Origin: Streptomyces graminofaciens
Lineage (GTDB): Bacteria; Actinomycetota; Actinomycetes; Streptomycetales; Streptomycetaceae
Assembly (NCBI RefSeq): GCF_030294945.1
Contig: NZ_AP018448.1
Coordinates: 7,470,001 to 7,534,000, forward strand
Direction of reading: 5' to 3'
DNA: 64,000 nt
In this document: positions 34,529 to 42,363 of the stretch, piece after piece
Layout: each line of letters begins with the position of its first letter
How positions within the stretch are numbered: the stretch's first letter is position 1
The notes under the pieces: model-generated
The model's database searches: none
Told to the model about the DNA's origin: nothing
What the model saw: only the letters and a program-made list of their open reading frames with translations
Program-made: the position numbers and the translations under genes

Positions 34529-35269
34529 ATGACCGCCATGGTCAAGCGCCTGCGGGTCGACGCCGTGATCGTCCAGGCCGTCATCGCCGGTGCCCTGTCC
34601 TTCTCCCACCTGCACGACCTCGCCGAAGCGGCCGGACAGGGCGGCTGGAAGGCGTGGGCCTACCCCGTCAGCGTCGACCTGCTGCTGGTCGCCGCCTGGC
34701 GCCGGATGCGGCAGGCGCAGCGAGCGGGCCTGGGAGCTGGGGGCCCGCGGCTGTGGTTCCTGGTGGCCCTGACAGCCTCCCTCGGCGCCAACGTCGCCAC
34801 CGCCGGGCTCCTCGACCTCGACCACATCCCCGCCTGGCTCCGCGTCGTGGTCGCGGGCTGGCCGGCCGTCGCCTTCTTCGGCGGCACGCTCCTCGCCCAC
34901 ACACCCCACCACCCCCAGGAAGCGCCCGAGGGCCCGGCCTCGTCGACGACCGACCCGCATGAGGAATCACGCTCCGTCCCGACTGCCGTCGACATGCCCA
35001 ACCCGGTCGTGCTCGCGGCCCCCGGCCCCGCCCCTGAGACCACCACCAGCGAAGCAACCACCGTCGCCGACCCGGTGACCGACTCCACCCCTGTTCGGGC
35101 CCCGGCGGCCGTTCCCGCCGTCGCCCTCCCTCCGGCACTCGTCGACCGCGTCCGGGCCCTCGCCGACGAACACCACTCGGCCACCGGCCACCCCGCCGAC
35201 CCCGACGCCGCACGCGCCCGGCTCGGCCTGCCCCCGTCCATGACCGCGTCCGTCGCCGCGCACCTCTGA
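34529..35269 (+). CDS. DUF2637 / SpdB-type membrane protein
   Basis: 246 residues. DUF2637 covers about 1-120, with helices VDAVIVQAVIAGALSFSHLH, WAYPVSVDLLLVAAW, FLVALTASLGANVATAGLLD and LRVVVAGWPAVAFFGGTLLA. The C-terminal part is Pro/Ala/Thr-rich and ends LADEHHSATGHPADPDAAR. Such proteins serve spreading of the element within the mycelium. It lies directly after the translocase gene. Confidence 0.92.
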   Translation: MTAMVKRLRVDAVIVQAVIAGALSFSHLHDLAEAAGQGGWKAWAYPVSVDLLLVAAWRRMRQAQRAGLGAGGPRLWFLVALTASLGANVATAGLLDLDHIPAWLRVVVAGWPAVAFFGGTLLAHTPHHPQEAPEGPASSTTDPHEESRSVPTAVDMPNPVVLAAPGPAPETTTSEATTVADPVTDSTPVRAPAAVPAVALPPALVDRVRALADEHHSATGHPADPDAARARLGLPPSMTASVAAHL

Positions 35270-35281
35270 GAAGGGACCGCC

Positions 35282-35461
35282 ATGCACCGCCGCTTCCGCA
35301 ACGTCCGTCGTATCGGCCCCGTGAACGTCGCCTCCTACATCGAACGCGGCAAGCACCGCCACCTGGCCGCCTGCACCGCGCCCCGGTGCGACTTCTCCGC
35401 CGAGTACGACTCCCGCGCCGCCGCCGAACTCGCCGCCCGCACCCACCGCTGCTCTGCCTGA
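35282..35461 (+). CDS. Mobile element transfer protein, small zinc-ribbon-like
   Basis: 59 residues: MHRRFRNVRRIGPVNVASYI, then HRHLAACTAPRCDFSAEYDS and RTHRCSA at the end. The Cys and His pairs suggest a small zinc-binding fold. It is the kind of protein annotated as mobile element transfer protein in AICEs, and it lies 12 bp after the SpdB gene. Confidence 0.85.
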   Translation: MHRRFRNVRRIGPVNVASYIERGKHRHLAACTAPRCDFSAEYDSRAAAELAARTHRCSA

Positions 35462-35476
35462 CAGGAGAACAACTCC

Positions 35477-35632
35477 GTGGACGTACCGCTCTGGCTCGCC
35501 CTCCTCTGCATCGGGGTCCTGGGCGTCAAGCTCATCCGCCCGCCCTGGTGGCTCATCACCGCGCTGCTCCTCGGCGGCTACCTCATCGCCGACACCCTGC
35601 TGGCCCCTGTCATCAACTCCCTCGTCAAGTAA
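35477..35632 (+). CDS. Small Spd-like membrane protein
   Basis: 51 residues starting at a GTG after ACAGGAGAAC. Two hydrophobic segments, LWLALLCIGVLGVKLI and WLITALLLGGYLIADTLLA, span most of its length. It belongs to the run of small spread proteins between SpdB and repSA. Confidence 0.85.
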   Translation: MDVPLWLALLCIGVLGVKLIRPPWWLITALLLGGYLIADTLLAPVINSLVK

Positions 35633-35652
35633 CCGAGAAAGGAGACCTGCTC

Positions 35653-35964
35653 ATGCTCCGACCCAAGATCCCGACCATGCCTCAGCCCACCGGCCTGGTG
35701 ACACCGCCCGCGGTCATCGAGCCGACCCCCGTCACCACGGCCACCCTGACCCCGCAACCGGCCCCCGCAACCCCCGCGCCGTCCCGTCCGGCCGTCCAGC
35801 TCACTCCCGGCACCGCACTCGCCCTCGTCGGCGGCGGCACCGCCGTCGTCCTGGTCGTCGGCGCCGTCCTCGTCTCCATGCTCCTCGCCGTCGCTATCAC
35901 GGCCACCTCGACCGCCGTGTGCGCCGTCGTCATCCGCTCTCTCCTCACCCGCCGCGACCGCTGA
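35653..35964 (+). CDS. Spd-like membrane protein with proline-rich head
   Basis: 103 residues. The first 50 are Pro/Thr-rich (TPPAVIEPTPVTTATLTPQP). A long hydrophobic stretch follows, LALVGGGTAVVLVVGAVLV and LLAVAITATSTAVCAVVI. GAAAGGAG precedes the ATG at 35653 by 9 bases. The last gene of the transfer and spread block. Confidence 0.85.
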   Translation: MLRPKIPTMPQPTGLVTPPAVIEPTPVTTATLTPQPAPATPAPSRPAVQLTPGTALALVGGGTAVVLVVGAVLVSMLLAVAITATSTAVCAVVIRSLLTRRDR

Positions 35965-35999
35965 CACGACAACTCCACCTGCCCGGCCCTACCCACACT

Positions 36000-36015
36000 G
36001 TCTAGCCCCCTCGAC
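36000..36015. promoter_or_regulatory. Operator variant before repSA
   Basis: GTCTAGCCCCCTCGAC, one base off the palindrome at 30260, 53 bp before the replication initiator. It puts replication under the same control as transfer. Confidence 0.65.
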
Positions 36016-36067
36016 GGGAGGGGTCGGGCGCGCCAGACCTGCAACCCCTGCAAGGAGAAACCCGCAC

Positions 36068-37414
36068 ATGCGTCCCCCGGCTCCCCTCGGAGCCATCCGC
36101 CACCTGGCCGCCCTCGCCCGCTATGGCGATCTCGGCGCCTACGCCCGGCAGATCCAGCGCTTGGGCGGCTGCGAGCGGCCCGTACGGATGGAGGGCCACC
36201 GGCTCGACATCCATGCCGCCACGGGAGAGATCGTCCGGGAGATCGCTGACACCGACCTTCCGGCCGGACAGCTCCTCATCCGCTGCAACAACCGCCGGGC
36301 CACCAGATGCGCCGCCTGCGCCGAGGTGTACCGCAAAGACACCTTCCACCTCGTCACAGCCGGACTGAGCGGAGGCAAGGGCATCGGCCCGGCCGTCGCC
36401 CAACACCCTCGCGTCTTCGCCACCTTCACCGCCCCCTCCTTCGGTCCCGTCCACAACCGCCCCACCGTCGGCCGGTGCCGCTGCGGTCGACTCCACCCCG
36501 ACGACGACCCCGCACTCGGCACACCCCTGGACCCTGACCGGTACGACTACCGCGCCGCCGTCCTGTGGAACGCCCACGCCGGTGCCCTCTGGGCCCGCTT
36601 CACCACCTACCTGCGCCAACAACTCGCTTCCCGAGCGGGCCTCACCCGCTCGGAGCTCCGCAACAGCCTCAAGGTCTCCTACGCCAAGGTCGCCGAGTAC
36701 CAGCGACGCGGCGCCGTCCACTTCCACGCCGTCATCCGCCTCGACGGCCCGGAAGGCGCCGAAGACACCCCACCGCCCTGGGCCACCACCGAACTCCTCA
36801 CCGACGCCATCCGCACAGCGGTCCGCCTCGCTGAGACCCCCGGCCCCCTCCTCGACGGACGCCCCTACACCTTCCGCTTCGGCAAACAGCTCGACATCCG
36901 CCCCATCCGCTCGGCGGACTTCGCGGGCACCTCGGAACTCTCCAGCCGTGCCGTCGCCGCGTACATCGCGAAGTACGCCACCAAGGGCGCCGAGACCGCC
37001 GGCACCCTCGACCGCCCCATCCGCAACCCGATCACCGACCTCATCGGCGCCCAGGTCACCGACCACGCCCGACAGCTGATCCTCACCTGCTGGCATCTCG
37101 GCGCCTTCCCCGAACTCGAAGCCCTGCGCCTGCGCAAGTGGGCCCACATGCTCGGCTTCCGCGGCCACTTCTCCACCAAGTCCCGCGCCTACTCCGTCAC
37201 CCTCGGCGCCCTCCGCCAGGAACGCGCCGACCACAACGAAGCCCTCACCCGCGCCCGCGCCGCCGAAGCGGGCCACCCCCTGCCCGACCCGGAAACCGTC
37301 CTCGTTCTCTCCCACTGGCGCTTCGCCGGCACTGGCCTCACCGATGCGGAAGCCCTCTTCGCGTCTTCGCGTCCCGCCTCCCTCGACGTGCAAGGAGATC
37401 CCGACCATGCGTGA
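36068..37414 (+). CDS. repSA: RepSA-type replication initiator
   Basis: 448 residues. Cysteine pairs near residue 75 (RATRCAACAEVYRKDTFHL) and near 138 (GRCRCGRLHP) look like zinc-binding motifs. The HUH motif RGAVHFHAVIRLDG lies near 220, and VAAYIAKYATKGAE near 300 holds the catalytic tyrosines. These are the rolling-circle initiators of pSAM2-like AICEs. The gene overlaps xis by 8 bases, so rep, xis and int are one unit. Confidence 0.93.
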   Translation: MRPPAPLGAIRHLAALARYGDLGAYARQIQRLGGCERPVRMEGHRLDIHAATGEIVREIADTDLPAGQLLIRCNNRRATRCAACAEVYRKDTFHLVTAGLSGGKGIGPAVAQHPRVFATFTAPSFGPVHNRPTVGRCRCGRLHPDDDPALGTPLDPDRYDYRAAVLWNAHAGALWARFTTYLRQQLASRAGLTRSELRNSLKVSYAKVAEYQRRGAVHFHAVIRLDGPEGAEDTPPPWATTELLTDAIRTAVRLAETPGPLLDGRPYTFRFGKQLDIRPIRSADFAGTSELSSRAVAAYIAKYATKGAETAGTLDRPIRNPITDLIGAQVTDHARQLILTCWHLGAFPELEALRLRKWAHMLGFRGHFSTKSRAYSVTLGALRQERADHNEALTRARAAEAGHPLPDPETVLVLSHWRFAGTGLTDAEALFASSRPASLDVQGDPDHA

Positions 37415-37589
37415 TGACGAACTCCTCACCGTTGGCGAGGTGATGGCCCGTCTGAGACTCGGGAGGTCCAAGGTGTACGACCTCATCCGTACGCGGCGGC
37501 TCCCTTCGGTGACCATTGGCCGGTGCCGGCGCATCCCTGCCTCCGCCCTGGGCGACTTCATCGAGGGACAGATGGAGCGTGCGGCCTGA
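37407..37589 (+). CDS. xis: Excisionase (Xis), MerR-like HTH
   Basis: 60 residues: LLTVGEVMARLRLGRSKVYD, LIRTRRLPSVTIGRCRRIPA and ALGDFIEGQM, a winged helix-turn-helix of the excisionase type. It overlaps the end of repSA and the start of int, the usual AICE order. It would direct Int toward excision. Confidence 0.93.
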   Translation: MRDDELLTVGEVMARLRLGRSKVYDLIRTRRLPSVTIGRCRRIPASALGDFIEGQMERAA

Positions 37590-38698
37590 TGTCCAAGCGT
37601 CGAAGCCGTGGTGACGGCGGCCTGCACTGGGACGAGAAGCGGCAACGGTGGATCGCCACGGCGAACCTCGGCTTCGATCCGAGCGGCAAGCGGATCGTCA
37701 AGCGGGGGAGTGGCAAGACCAAGACTGAGGCGAAGAACAAGCTCAAGGAGGTACTACGTGACCACGAAGACGGCCTCGCGATCGCGCCTACCAACTACAC
37801 GGTCAAGGACGCCGTGACGGACTGGCTGACGTACGGCCTGGTGGACGTCGACCCCAGCACGGTCGAGACCTGCACGCTCTTGAGCCAGAAGCACGTCATC
37901 CCGTCGCTCGGGGCCCAGACCCTCAGCACTCGCACCCTCCAGTCGCTCCACTCGTGCCTGAACCGTGCGGTCAAGCGGGCCATGGCGCGGGACAAGGTGA
38001 AGCGCAGCGTCGTAGAGCTGTGCTCGGTTCCCCAGGGGCAGACAGGGCGCCCCTCGAAGGCGCTCACCTTCGCTCAGGCTGAGGCTGTGCTCAAGGGCGC
38101 CGAGGGGACGTCGATGTACGCGTACATAGTCCTCGCCCTGCTGACCGGTGCGCGTACCGAGGAACTGCGGGCTCTCACTTGGGATCACGTCTTCCTGAAA
38201 GGACGCCCCGACCTCGACCCGCCGCAACCTCCGCACCTCGCCGTGTGGCGCTCGGTCAGGCGGACTGGGGACACCAAGACCCGGAAGTCTCGGCGCACGC
38301 TCGCCCTGCCGTCGCGCTGCGTCGATGCACTTTGGCAGCAATTCGAAGATCAGGGCTGGGACCGGCTCGCCGCTGGCGAGAAGTGGGAGGAACACGGACT
38401 CGTCTTCTCCTCGGCTGTCGGCAAGCCGCTCGATGCGGCCAACGTCCGCCGTGCCTTCCGCCAGGCGCTCAAGGGCATTGACGGAATCAACGCCGACGAG
38501 TGGACGCCTCGTGAGCTCCGGCACAGCTTCGTGTCTCTGCTCTCCGACCGGGGCGTGCCGCTGGAGGAGATCTCGCGACTCGTCGGTCACTCCGGCACCG
38601 CCGTCACCGAGGAGGTCTATCGGAAGCAGATCCGGCCCGTGATCCAGACCGGTGCCGTGGTCATGGACGGCATCTTCGGTGCTGATCCGAAACGATAA
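37589..38698 (+). CDS. int: Tyrosine recombinase (integrase)
   Basis: 369 residues. The catalytic domain is complete: LTGARTEELRALTWDHV (first Arg), EWTPRELRHSFVSLLSDRG (second Arg and His), SRLVGHSGTAVTEEVYRKQI (His and nucleophile Tyr). In the core-binding domain HVIPSLGAQ runs straight into TLSTRTLQSLHSCLNRAVK; related AICE integrases as I remember them have about 20 more residues there. That would be an in-frame loss in the DNA-binding arm, possibly crippling. It acts on the tRNA-Pro att site 1.4 kb away. Confidence 0.93.
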   Translation: MSKRRSRGDGGLHWDEKRQRWIATANLGFDPSGKRIVKRGSGKTKTEAKNKLKEVLRDHEDGLAIAPTNYTVKDAVTDWLTYGLVDVDPSTVETCTLLSQKHVIPSLGAQTLSTRTLQSLHSCLNRAVKRAMARDKVKRSVVELCSVPQGQTGRPSKALTFAQAEAVLKGAEGTSMYAYIVLALLTGARTEELRALTWDHVFLKGRPDLDPPQPPHLAVWRSVRRTGDTKTRKSRRTLALPSRCVDALWQQFEDQGWDRLAAGEKWEEHGLVFSSAVGKPLDAANVRRAFRQALKGIDGINADEWTPRELRHSFVSLLSDRGVPLEEISRLVGHSGTAVTEEVYRKQIRPVIQTGAVVMDGIFGADPKR

Positions 38699-38961
38699 GC
38701 ATGGCGCGACACGGGGCCACCGACACCGAATCCGGGTGGGTGGTCCTGCGTCATGTGGAGGTGCACAGACGTTCCGCGTTTCTTCGTCGTCCCGGCGAGC
38801 GAACGCCACCGCTCGACTCCCCTTGTCACGGCGGGGTAACGGTCCAGAGTTTGGGGTGCGTAAGCCGTACACACTATCGGGTGAACTGGAGCTGCGGACC
38901 GCGCTATCTGAGCCTGCGCGGGGCTCCGATGAAAGCGGTAAAACAGCAGGTCAGATGGCAT

Positions 38962-39834
38962 ATGTTTTCGTCTCGATTTCGCCGACGCATTGCTCTTGAT
39001 GGCGGTGGCGCCGAGGGCGACAGCAGGGTCAAGCTCTACGACATCGCCGGCGCCGAGATGGTGCCGATCGAACGAAAGGGCCGGTTCCCGGTGTCCATCG
39101 ACCTCAGCAGACTCGTTCCCCTTGAGTACTCTGAGGTGACTCGTGCCTTCGCAGTACGTGACGGCCTCAGCTACGCGGCCCTCTGCGCGCGGCAGGCTCT
39201 CGCGCCGAGCCCCGGCGAGTGGGGTTTGCTCCACTGCATCGCAGGTCCTGAACGGACGCGCGTGACGTTGGCTACGAGCGACATGAGCTATCACCGCCTC
39301 CTGGTCCAGGCGCTGATCGGGCCGCGAGACCCCGCCGATACTTGTCTCCCGCCGTCCTGGTCCAGCCGGTACGCCTACGGGAGGTATGGGTGGCCGGACG
39401 ACTGGGATCCTGACTCGCCTGGCGATCCGATCCCGTGGGTCTCGCGCGAGGAAGGCGGTATGCAGGAAGTGGGCCTTGCCCAGGCGTTCCTCTTCAGCCA
39501 CATGGGTCCGCAAGTCGTTGAAGTTTCCTTCCTCGAGACGCCTGGAGGGAGTCGCTGGTCTGTATTGGTCGTTGACAGGTTCTCTCTGCCTGCGGGATAC
39601 GGCGATCTGTTCGTCATCGACCCGGACCAGGCCAGGATCGACTGGATAGCCGCACGAGGTGTGGCCGTCTATCCAGGATGGCCGACACGCGAACTTCCCC
39701 GGTTCGTCAGTGCTGATGACGTGGGTGACCAGGCATCCCGCCTCTGGCGGGATGGTGCGCAGCCATTCCGGTGGTACGGCGCGGCCGAGACTCTGCTCTC
39801 CAACCACATCGATCATGCGGATCGAGGGATGTGA
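38962..39834 (+). CDS. Protein of unknown function between int and attR
   Basis: About 290 residues, not recognised. Readable segments are GRFPVSIDLSRLVPLEYSEV, GEWGLLHCIAGPERTRVTLA, YGRYGWPDDWDPDSPGDPIP and VVEVSFLETPGGSRWSVLVV. The start is uncertain: the frame is open from 38701, but third-position GC is low until about 39000. An ATG at 38962 or 38929 is more likely than 38701. It is cargo at the right end of the element. A small frame overlaps its stop by 4 bases (39831). Confidence 0.65.
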   Translation: MFSSRFRRRIALDGGGAEGDSRVKLYDIAGAEMVPIERKGRFPVSIDLSRLVPLEYSEVTRAFAVRDGLSYAALCARQALAPSPGEWGLLHCIAGPERTRVTLATSDMSYHRLLVQALIGPRDPADTCLPPSWSSRYAYGRYGWPDDWDPDSPGDPIPWVSREEGGMQEVGLAQAFLFSHMGPQVVEVSFLETPGGSRWSVLVVDRFSLPAGYGDLFVIDPDQARIDWIAARGVAVYPGWPTRELPRFVSADDVGDQASRLWRDGAQPFRWYGAAETLLSNHIDHADRGM

Positions 39835-39959
39835 TCTTGTCCGAGAAGCGGACCAGGGCGGTCGGTCGCATCCGAAGCATCAAGAGGCTGCGAGACGTCT
39901 GCACCGTAGTGGCGCGGACTTTGCAGGCGGTCTATTACGCGGTGAGGCTCTGGGAATAG
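39831..39959 (+). CDS. Possible 42-residue basic peptide coupled to the gene before
   Basis: A GTG overlapping the previous stop (GTGA) gives VILSEKRTRAVGRIRSIKRL, then VCTVVARTLQAVYYAVRLWE, a basic and then hydrophobic helix. The overlap suggests coupling. Toxin-like composition is notable, but the evidence is thin. Confidence 0.3.
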   Translation: MILSEKRTRAVGRIRSIKRLRDVCTVVARTLQAVYYAVRLWE

Positions 39960-40012
39960 GTGGACTCTGGCGGCGTGGCGAACTCTGTGGCTACCTGAGG
40001 CGGGAACCGGTA

Positions 40013-40035
40013 GTCACGCAGTTAGACACGCAGCA
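40013..40035 (+). repeat. Right copy of subterminal direct repeat
   Basis: Matches 20805-20827 with one mismatch. See that entry. Confidence 0.7.
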
Positions 40036-40039
40036 ACGT

Positions 40040-40074
40040 CAGAGGGCCCCTACCGATCCGGTAAGGGCCCTCTG
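40040..40074 (-). terminator. Terminator of the restored tRNA-Pro gene
   Basis: CAGAGGGCCCCTACCG and CGGTAAGGGCCCTCTG form a stem with a 3-base loop, 16 bases beyond the tRNA 3' end. The element supplied this terminator with its copy of the tRNA end. Confidence 0.75.
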
Positions 40075-40087
40075 ACCTGCTACTTAG

Positions 40088-40132
40088 CTGTCGGGGTGGC
40101 GGGATTTGAACCCACGACCTCTTCGTCCCGAA
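40088..40132 (-). other. attR repeat within tRNA-Pro
   Basis: Identical to 20662-20706. The crossover lies in or before the anticodon loop, and the intact tRNA is kept on this side. Confidence 0.93.
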
Positions 40133-40164
40133 CGAAGCGCGCTGCCAAGCTGCGCTACACCCCG
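40091..40164 (-). tRNA. tRNA-Pro(CGG), intact
   Basis: 74 nucleotides on the minus strand. The acceptor stem CGGGGTG pairs with CACCCCG, the anticodon loop is TTCGGGA (anticodon CGG), and the T arm is GTGGGTTCAAATCCCGC. No CCA is encoded, as usual in Streptomyces. The gene is the attachment site of the element, whose own copy of the 3' end keeps it functional. Confidence 0.97.
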
Positions 40165-40193
40165 ATTGTCACTGCTTGTCGCGGCGACGTCGT

Positions 40194-41027
40194 TTACTTT
40201 AGCCCACTGGTGGCCGGAGACGAAATCCGGTTTTCGGGGCGGCGGTCGTGGCCGTCGCGGCGGCCACGACGAGGGTGTACCGGGTCGGGGCGGAGGCGAT
40301 CGACGACGATGAGGAGCAGGGCGAGGGCGTAGAAGGCGAGGCCCAGGAGGAGGGCGTTGCTCAGGACGCTCTTGTAGCCGTGGCGGTCGACGTCCAGGAA
40401 GGGATAGAGGTACGGGGCCGGCCAGTCGGGGGTCAGCAGAGCCGCGCGCGCGAGCGTGAACGCCAGGTATGCCATGGGGTAGAGCAGCCACGTCGTGGCG
40501 TGGCCGAGGCGCAGCGGGCCCGGCCGGGTCAGCAGCAGCCAGTCAGCCACCACCGCGGCCGGGATCGCGGTGTGCAGGGCGTGGTTCGTCAGCGCGTGCC
40601 AGCCGGCGGGGGCCACCGGGGCGCCCGTCGCGGTCACCGTCATGGAGAAGGCGTTCGGGTCCTTCGCCAGGATCAGGTGGTACACCAGCGCGGTGATCGT
40701 GGCGTAGAAGAGGGTGCCGCCCGTCACCAAGGGGGGCAGGGGGCGGCGGGCCACCCAGGCCCGTCGGGCCGAGGCCGCGAAGACCAGCGCCACCAGGACG
40801 CCGGTCTGGACCGAGAAGTGGCTGAGCACCCGCAGCGGGCTGCCCAGCACCACCTCGACGACCACGGTCACCGCCGCCGTCAGTGCCACCAGCGCGCGGA
40901 AGGCCGCCGCCACCGGGTGTCGTGCCGGTGTCACCACCGCCGTCGCGGGCACGACGGACGTCACCGGCGCGGGCATGCCCGGGATCGCGGGCAGATCGGG
41001 GATGTCCTTGGGCAGCGGTGCGGTCAT
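40194..41027 (-). CDS. Pr6Pr family integral membrane protein
   Basis: 277 residues with six or seven helices (AFRALVALTAAVTVVVEVVL, VQTGVLVALVFAASAR, LFYATITALVYHLILA, HTAIPAAVVADWLLL, LLYPMAYLAFTLARAAL, SNALLLGLAFYALALLLIVV). The NHALHTAIPA and WLLYPMAYLAF motifs are typical of the Pr6Pr family. Function is unknown. The head is Pro/Ala-rich. It is the first core gene right of the element. Confidence 0.88.
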   Translation of the reverse strand: MTAPLPKDIPDLPAIPGMPAPVTSVVPATAVVTPARHPVAAAFRALVALTAAVTVVVEVVLGSPLRVLSHFSVQTGVLVALVFAASARRAWVARRPLPPLVTGGTLFYATITALVYHLILAKDPNAFSMTVTATGAPVAPAGWHALTNHALHTAIPAAVVADWLLLTRPGPLRLGHATTWLLYPMAYLAFTLARAALLTPDWPAPYLYPFLDVDRHGYKSVLSNALLLGLAFYALALLLIVVDRLRPDPVHPRRGRRDGHDRRPENRISSPATSGLK

Positions 41028-41079
41028 GCGCTCACGCTAAGTCGCCCCGACGAAAGGGGCGATTCAGGACGACCCATAC

Positions 41080-41162
41080 GGGTGCCCCGCCGCCCTGTGG
41101 ACCGCCGCCCGCCGACCTGCCGCCCGCCGACCCGCCGCCCGCCGGACCGCCGACCCGCCGGG
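41080..41162. repeat. CCGCC-rich low-complexity tract
   Basis: Irregular repeats of CCGCCCGCCGACC between the Pr6Pr gene start and the metallophosphoesterase end. No gene is supported. Confidence 0.7.
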
Positions 41163-41180
41163 CCTACAACCCCGTCCTCC

Positions 41181-42122
41181 CTACGTCCCCGCCCCCGCCC
41201 CCCGCTCCACCAACGTCAACAGCGAAGCCTCCGGTGGGCAGGCGAAGCGTACGGGCGTGTACCTGTTCGTCCCGCAGCCCGCCGAGACGTGCATGTACGC
41301 CGTCCTGTCCTCCACCGTGTGCGTGGACAGGCCCTTCACCCGGTCCGTGTCCAGGTCGCAGTTGGTGACCAGCGCGCCGTAGAAGGGGATGCAGAGCTGG
41401 CCGCCGTGGGTGTGGCCGGCGAGGATCAGGGGGTAGCCGTCCGCGGTGAAGGCGTCCAGCGAGCGCAGATACGGAGCGTGGACCACGCCCATCGAGAAGT
41501 CGGCCGACTCCGACGGGCCGCCGGCCACGCGCGCGTACCGGTCCCGCTTGATGTGCGGGTCGTCGAGGCCGGTCAGCTCCACCGACACGCCCTCGATCTT
41601 GAGCGTGCCCCGGGTGTTCGTGAGGTTCAGCCAGTCTGCTGCGTCGAAGCCGTCCCGCAGGTCCTCCCATGGGTTGTGGACCACGCCGACCACAGGCTTG
41701 TTGCCGTTCAGCCCGTGGCGGCCCTGGACCTTCTCCATGAGATAGCGCGCGGGATTGCGCGGCATGGGCCCGTAGTAGTCGTTCGAGCCGAAGACGTACG
41801 CCCCCGGGAACTCCATCAGCGGGCCCAGTGCGTCCAGGACCTCCGGGACGCCCTCGGTGTCGGACAGGTTGTCCCCGGTGTTGATCACGAAGTCGGGGCG
41901 CAGGCCGGCCAGCGAGCGCAGCCAGCGCTGCTTCTTGCGCTGTCCGCTCACCATGTGGATGTCGGAGACCTGGAGTATCCGCAGCGGCCGCATGCCCGGC
42001 GGCAGCACCGGCACCGTCACCCGCCGCAGCCGGAACGAGCGGGCCTCGAAGCCCGCCGCGTACACCACACCGGCGGCCGTAGCCGCCGCGATCCCCAGAG
42101 GTACTCCGTATCGCGCTCGCAT
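41181..42122 (-). CDS. Metallophosphoesterase, membrane-anchored
   Basis: 313 residues. A signal or anchor helix lies at about 8-24 (PLGIAAATAAGVVYAAGF), then the phosphoesterase motifs: LQVSDIHMVSG (Asp, His), INTGDNLSD (Gly-Asp), FGSNDYYG (Asn) and LAGHTHGGQLCIP (last two His). It resembles YkuE/YaeI-type enzymes. The GTG or ATG start at 42122 follows the group II intron that lies between it and its original promoter region. Confidence 0.93.
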   Translation of the reverse strand: MRARYGVPLGIAAATAAGVVYAAGFEARSFRLRRVTVPVLPPGMRPLRILQVSDIHMVSGQRKKQRWLRSLAGLRPDFVINTGDNLSDTEGVPEVLDALGPLMEFPGAYVFGSNDYYGPMPRNPARYLMEKVQGRHGLNGNKPVVGVVHNPWEDLRDGFDAADWLNLTNTRGTLKIEGVSVELTGLDDPHIKRDRYARVAGGPSESADFSMGVVHAPYLRSLDAFTADGYPLILAGHTHGGQLCIPFYGALVTNCDLDTDRVKGLSTHTVEDRTAYMHVSAGCGTNRYTPVRFACPPEASLLTLVERGAGAGT

Positions 42123-42312
42123 GCGTCCATCGTGTCAGACCCCGAAGAGCCGCCGCGCAGCCTGTGGACAACCACGGGAACCGCACGACAACGGCACGAC
42201 AGCCATTTGTGGACTCCCGAACTCCGGCTGTGGACAGCCGAGTCCGGCCGTTGAGTCGGCACGGAGCGCGGTGCCGGTGTTGCCACCGGTCCGTTTCTCC
42301 GTGCCGCTCGCC

Positions 42313-42348
42313 GAACCCGGCGTGCGTGTCTCCACGCACCGGGCTCTC
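42313..42348 (-). ncRNA. Group II intron domain V hairpin
   Basis: The catalytic hairpin: AGCCCGGTGCG pairs with CGCACGCCGGG around a GAGA loop, with the usual bulge. It is the most conserved part of the ribozyme and marks the intron as probably active. Confidence 0.85.
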
Positions 42349-42363
42349 CACGGTCTCTGCCGT

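Larger units (their letters stand above)
20662..40132. mobile_element. AICE integrated in tRNA-Pro(CGG)
   Basis: A 19.4-kb actinomycete integrative and conjugative element bounded by a 45-bp direct repeat. It carries int, xis, a RepSA-type initiator, an FtsK/Tra translocase, small Spd-like proteins and a control block. That set is the standard pSAM2-like AICE core, which moves as double-stranded DNA and can excise and replicate. The left 8.5 kb is cargo with lower GC. The integrase seems to lack a short piece of its core-binding domain, so present mobility is uncertain. Confidence 0.9.

Noticed and set aside
40248..42254. A 668-codon plus-strand frame opposite the Pr6Pr and metallophosphoesterase genes
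   Set aside because: Arg/Gly/Val-rich shadow of clearly coding minus-strand genes.
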